Origin: Lagopus muta
Lineage: Eukaryota; Chordata; Aves; Galliformes; Phasianidae
NCBI RefSeq assembly: GCF_023343835.1
Contig: NC_064443.1
Span: 6,324,001-6,388,000, forward strand
Reading direction: 5' to 3'
Length of the DNA stretch: 64,000 nucleotides
Shown: positions 58,561 to 64,000 of the stretch, in pieces
Position numbering within the stretch: position 1 is the stretch's first letter
Layout of the letters: every line of letters starts with the position of its first letter
Translations under genes and position numbers: made by a program
Notes under the pieces: generated by a model
Seen by the model: only the letters and a program-made list of their open reading frames with translations
Told to the model about the DNA's origin: nothing
Databases searched by the model: none

Positions 58561-61500
58561 ACTGCCGGGAAGAGCCCGGCCGGCTGCGGGGTAACCTCGT
58601 TGTGGCTGCGTGGAGCCGTTTGAAAAAGGCGCAGAGCTGTGCTTGAAGGAGTAACGCTAGGCTCAGAGCACATCGAGCTGTCTGTGCTGTCTGTTCACAC
58701 CGATGTTTTATCAGTCAAAAAAAAAAGTTACGAGACTGTCGAGGCTGGATTGGCGCCTAAAGTGAATGCCCCACCTGACAACAGTGATACTGACAGGGCT
58801 GTGGAAGTAGTCAATGGGAAATACATTTCTTCCTAGAAATCCGTTTTCATAATGGTCTGAGTGTGGTTCTCTAAGTAAACAATCACATGGACTTGTTTTC
58901 TATAGCAGTCATCACATGTTACAATAACATCTAAGTAACAAAGCACAGAATGTTCTAAAAAGCATAGATGGCCGCACTGCTAATATGAGGACAGAAGACA
59001 TAGGAGAAAGAACAGTTCTATCTACTCCAAAATTGCCCAAAACTTGGTCAAAAGAGCAAGTGCCGCCATGCATGAGGTGCACAGAAAGCAGCTGCTCAGA
59101 CGTGCCTCCGCATAATCGACGCTGCGGCTGTGTGAAGTGCGAGGTTTGATCACAAACAGCCAAGGGACAGTTATGTACTCCTTCAATACACTATTCAGAA
59201 TCCAATCCTTAACCATATTCCATTCTTTAAAACAGGCATTTAAGACATGCTTTTTTCATCTTTTTTTGGCCATACGGAGTGTAGTCTGTGCTCAAATTCT
59301 TGAGGAACAACTGGTCACTGATCAAAGGACAAATCAACATCTGAGCACTTATTTCACAGGATATTTATGTTCATTACTGTTAGGAATGACAAGTCACATA
59401 AAAATAAAACATTTCTTAAGGTTACTTTGGTGTTTATTTTTTGTTTGTTCATTCTGTTGCTCTTGTTTTGTAAAAAGGAATACTAGTCCAAAGCACCTGA
59501 AGTGGTAACTTTGTGATGCTTCCCATGGAGTAAGGTGGGCACAGCATTACTGAGTGCTGCAGGCTCACTGTGTGAAACTGGACACAACCCTCCCTCCTCG
59601 GGAGAAAGAGAAGAGACAGGTAAAGCAGGATGGGAACACAGTGCTTGAAGAAGTCGTTTGACACAAATAGCTATTTTTTTGTTAAGTAATATTTGGCTGG
59701 ACAAGAAGGCAGTTAGAAAAGCAGTATAATTCATGGAGAGCAAAATTATGCAGGAAAGCAGGTAGAATAAGATTTAAAAAGCAATTAACTGAAGGCATGA
59801 AGACAAACAAGGCATTTTTTTCAACAACCAGCAGCAGAAAGCCTGCAGGAGTCAGTCGGCATGTAAGAAAATGGCGTAACAGAGGAAAGGCACTGAGGAG
59901 CTTGTTTCTCAGCACAACACATGGCGGTCTGCTAGCTGTGTAAGGGAAGGGTTAATAAAAATTATTATTAAAGTCAGTGACTCATTAAACAACCTGAATA
60001 GAAGAGAATTAGGAGTGGCTCCCTAGAAGGAAGGAACTGAACAATCATTAGGAAGAACTAATGAATAACCATGTCAGGGCAAGAACATAGAGATGAATGT
60101 TATCATTTCAGTCTTTGTTCGTCTGCTAACGAACTCGGGTCCCACCGTGAGATGCATGTGGATGTAGGCAGTGGAATGGGCTATCCAGGGCAACCTTGGT
60201 GGGTACGTGTGCCTGGAGACAATTGATACATATATCCGTGAGAAATACTGGTTTTATCTGATTTCCCTTATTATTTCTCCTTCTCTCTCACCCTGCCGCA
60301 CATCGTCAAGTTCCTGCTGCCACAGAACTTCACAGTCCTCACTGCTGCTGCAGTAGCAAAGCTGTCTGCTTGCAGCTGGGATGGGGAGCGGGCCACAACT
60401 TGTCCTGATGCAGGGCACCCGCACACATTGTCACTTCAGTGCACAAGGGGACATGTGTCTGTTCTACTAGTATCTCTGTGTGGAAATACAGACATTTGGA
60501 AGTAAGCATCCAGGAACTGCTGAGATTCTTGTGTTGGCTGAGATGTTAGCTGCCCTATTTCCCTTTCCTGTAATCTGACTGTAGTAGGGGTAGATTGTAT
60601 GCAGTGATAAAATGGACCCTATCTTCTCTCGCGGTAAATTTTTTGCATATGTACTTATTCAAATTTTTGTTTACAGAAGCTTGCAGACTCTTGGTGTGGA
60701 TTATGTAAAAACAACAACACTTCTGCTGGGACACTTGTCCAGGTTGACTCACCTCCATCCTTAGTATGTGAGTTCAGTAAGTTATTTCATTTTTTTCCCT
60801 TTTTTCCTAAGTTATGGGGCATGCCTACCACTTACCCTAAAATACTTCCAAAATGAGAAAAATTGAGGTAGAAAATTACTTTGGTTAGAAAAATTGTCAG
60901 TCACTGGAGTCTGGCTCCAGCTTCGTACCACAGCAGTTTCTGCCAGGTGAGTGTCCCTTTCATGTCTCTTAGCTCAGTGCAATTAAACTATATAAAATCA
61001 TACAATTTATACAACTAAAGAATTCCTGTTTTCAGGTATCCCTGTAAGCTTTCAAAATATCTACAAAGACCATCTTGCTTTAGCAAATAGTAACTTTTTT
61101 CAAATGTTTAAGATAGCTAATGGTGGAACGTTTTCTTCTTAGGACAAAAAGATGTGCATATGGGAGGCACCTGAGTCATTGAAATGCTCATCAGTCTCTC
61201 CATCAGCATCAGCTCTTAGATGATTTTCAGGCTATTTCTGGAACTTCTTACATTTTCAGCTTTCTGCAAGATGTGATTTGAGAAACCTATAGGTGATTGT
61301 TCAGCTTAAACACATTTAATGCTAAAACAGTTCAATATTTCCTTAGTCTACAGGAAGGAATGTTATGCTTCCAGCAAAGGTTGGGTAATATCAATTCTCA
61401 TCGTTTCATTTATAAAACTTTATCTTTGCAAAGCACTTTCCCAAAATTATTAGTTTCTACTGACCACAACCAAATTCCAGTATTTCAACTTAATTTGAAA

Positions 61501-64000
61501 TTCAGCTTCCAAGGGAATTTAAACTGGTGAGGAACTGGTGACACTAGTTGCCAGTGAATATGCCTTGCATCTTTTCACTGGTATCAGCTTTTTCTGGTGG
61601 CTGTGTCCGTATCCAGTCTGGTTTGGTGCAGCATTGAATTTGCACAGGAAGGCTGGTGCTCAGTAGGAGAATATTCTTCTGCACGTTCTCACTGACAGCT
61701 ATGAACTGCATCAACTAATTTTGCATCATCATCACTTGCTTTTCAGTCAACCACGTTGACTTTCTGCCTTTCTCAAGTTCTCTGTCTCTTAGTGTAAGAC
61801 TGACAACTGCTAGCAAGGACTTTAAGAGATGCACAGTAAATGACCGTTTACTGACTTCTTGTTTTTCTTCCTTCCTTCCCAGCTGGCCAAATAGAGCCTT
61901 AGTGTTCTGTGAAAGCTGTCAATAAATTGTATGTCCTCTCTGCCTAGACCTCTCTGCCTATCCGAGACACTGTTCTGTTCTGGTGCTGAGGAAGTCTGCT
62001 CTCCTCACTTGCTTCATGTAAATGGTTGCTGGTGGTGACTGTACAGGAAGAAGTCGTGTTTTTTTCCCTCCTACTGGCACATGCTTTTTCACTTACCTTA
62101 ACAGAATGTATGTTTATCCGAAGTACATTCTTCCTCATTACATTTTTCACTCTTAGTCAGAAGCCATGTTGTGGTAAGCTGTTTTATTTCATAACTCTTC
62201 CTTTACTGTCATGACAAACACTGTTGTCTCTGTTAATTCCTCCCAAACTGCTAAGTTTTCCCAAGCTGTTGTGCACTCAGTGTGTTTTCCACATGTGTCC
62301 CGTGGAACATTCCTATGAAGAAGTGCATCCCGATGGCCTACCTACACTGTGCAGTGGCCCACCAAAGGCACCAGTGGTGGAGTGATTCCTTACTACTTGG
62401 GAATTCCACTTGGTGTCTTCATTTTGCAGGTCTGTTGCTCCTGTGACAGAAGCAGCACGATTACCTCCCTGTGTTGTGGTGGTGCCCAGCAGCCATGCTA
62501 GCAGTTTGGTGCCAGCTGCTGCCCGCGCGCCTGGAGCGCTGCTGTGGTGATGAAAAAACCCCACCTACATCACGTGTTGTACTACCTGGTGCTTGTTCCT
62601 CCTCAGACAATACCTATTTTATGTGTTTGAAAAAAAGCAGGTTTGGGAAGTCTGTTTTGCCTGAATGATCTGTACAGCAGTTCACAGTTCTTGTACAGAA
62701 TGAGTACTGAGGCAGAGAGGCTGAGTGTGTCACAGCAGAGGGGCCAGGAGGAGCTTGGTGGCTGCCGTGGTGGGGATTACACGGCTGCTTGCTGGCAACC
62801 ACTTCTGCACTGCACTTTTTTTCTGTTTTCCTGGGCCAGCTGACCTGCTAACATCCCCATCTAGTGTATTTTTTTCTCTTCCAGTCTTTTCCAAAGGCAT
62901 CTGCCACTTTCCAAATACTTTCTTTAGGCCATTCAAGTACCAGTAAAATATGCTAGGCCAACATTCAAATCCTTTGTGGATGGAACATATCTGAAAACAT
63001 GCCACTTACTATGGGAATGGCAGAGGAGGAGAAAAGATCCCTGCAAGCCTGCTGTGAAGGCCGTGTGCAGATGGAGCAATGTGTACCCCGAGCACCCAGG
63101 GAGAGGATGGTGCCTCGGCAAAGCAATCACTACACCAGCAGAACTGCAAAACACTAAATTATGCTTAGAGGCAAACCTGCCGGGCACAGACATCCAGCAA
63201 ACCATAATATCACTGTAGCAAACCTCTGGGGCAAACCAATGACTGGCAGCAAGTCCCCTGAGTGTATGGGAAAGGCGGCCGCACGGGGAGGGGCCATGGG
63301 ACGCCAGCTGGAAGAATTACTCCTTTCAGAGAACAAGCAGTGCTTTCACTGTCATGGTGCACACTATGCAGATTACATCAGGTCCATTTGCCTGCCTTAA
63401 TTATTTTGAAAAAACAAAAGCATGAAAATTTTCAGATCTAAATTTGAATTTTCAAGAGTAAAAACATAAATAATAAAGGCATTGTGGATCCAGCAACAGG
63501 AGCTGGTGGAGAGCGATCGCATTAGTTCTTAGAAAACCTGGAACAGTAGCATGCTGTTCCCTTGGTATTAATGACTACTTGTGTGAGACACACAAAAAGC
63601 CAGTATTTGAAGTATATTCTACAGTGCTTTATGCAGAGGAATCAGCAGTAGTACAGCTACTGACACGTTACTATAGCTAGATGTGACAAGAAATACGATA
63701 CCTTTGCAAGCGGTGTAATCAGAAGAGATTGTAGAAGCTAAAAATATATGCTTGGACCATTTCAGAAGAGCAACTCTAACATTTTAAAAACATGCCATTT
63801 CTGTTGACATTTATGCTATTAACACAAGCATCTAAAGCACGTGAGTGAAAGAGTTCACTACCTAAGCGTGGAGTAAGAATGCTAGGTTCAGGAACACCGT
63901 CCAAGCCAGACCTTGGTTTTCAGTCTGCTAGAGTAACTCAATTCTTCATCTTACCCAAACGTGGTGCCCTTAGATTCCAGAATGTCACCCCTGAGACCCT
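58561..64000. other. Upstream flank of FAM120A, no gene identified
   Basis: AT-rich beyond the CpG island. Many short ORFs occur on both strands but none is recognisable or supported by splice-linked neighbours. A possible LTR-like stretch is listed separately. No FAM120AOS-like reading frame was recognised. Confidence 0.5.
59935..60420 (+). mobile_element. Possible LTR or other dispersed repeat remnant
   Basis: The stretch has a mosaic look reminiscent of avian endogenous retroviral LTRs: an AATAAA-containing AT-rich start, a CTCGGGTCCCACC-type segment near 60135, and pyrimidine-rich text near 60270-60300. No clear terminal repeats, duplicated target site or internal genes were found, so this is weak. 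Confidence 0.2.

Noticed and set aside
58909..59220. Minus-strand ORFs considered as a DNA transposase fragment
   Set aside because: No catalytic motif or terminal repeat could be matched.
62300..63400. Short plus- and minus-strand ORFs with cysteine/histidine pairs, considered as a zinc-knuckle or gene fragment
   Set aside because: The spacing does not fit a CX2CX4HX4C knuckle and no neighbouring retroviral or gene sequence supports it.

Overview
The window is vertebrate nuclear DNA, almost certainly from a bird and most likely a galliform such as chicken. Three things point there: several CR1 LINE fragments with avian-type 3' ends, a degraded mariner element closely resembling the chicken Galluhop/Mariner1 family, and one intron-rich vertebrate gene. 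Nothing looks bacterial or phage-like.

The window is dominated by one complete protein-coding gene on the minus strand. It is FAM120A (also called OSSA, C9orf10 or constitutive coactivator of PPAR-gamma-like protein 1). I assembled 18 coding exons by eye, from the ATG at 57438 down to the TAA at 9674-9676. All 17 introns are GT-AG and every phase joins without a frameshift. The result is 1116 codons, against about 1118 residues in the human protein as I remember it. The N-terminus is a PIN/XPG-like fold whose nuclease residues look partly eroded. The middle is a low-complexity linker followed by a strongly conserved block, and the C-terminus carries a proline-rich tract and RG/RGG clusters. 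Family knowledge describes the protein as an RNA-binding scaffold linked to Src-family kinase signalling under oxidative stress.

Layout: 1-8000 is the downstream flank, with a CR1 3' end (about 1097-1413), a CR1 fragment (about 3611-3870), a larger rearranged CR1 (about 4640-6475) and a CpG-containing GC-rich pocket (about 2750-3140). 8017-9673 is the FAM120A 3'UTR, with candidate poly(A) signals at 8035 and 8111. 9674-57438 holds the exons and introns. Intron 10 contains the mariner remnant (25331-25972) and a CR1 (about 27350-28108); intron 3 contains another CR1 (about 43990-44870). 56300-58560 is a strong CpG island covering exon 1, the 5'UTR and the promoter, with two CGG tracts. 58561-64000 is the upstream flank, where I see no convincing gene.

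I did not find a new multi-gene system. The items most worth a second look are local: a Pumilio site fused to a poly(A) signal, a NAGNAG acceptor at exon 6, an unusual acceptor at exon 10, a 305-codon stop-free stretch in frame upstream of the start codon, a CpG-dense pocket around exon 15, an internally deleted mariner, and a CR1 whose ORF1-like part abuts reverse transcriptase with no endonuclease between them.
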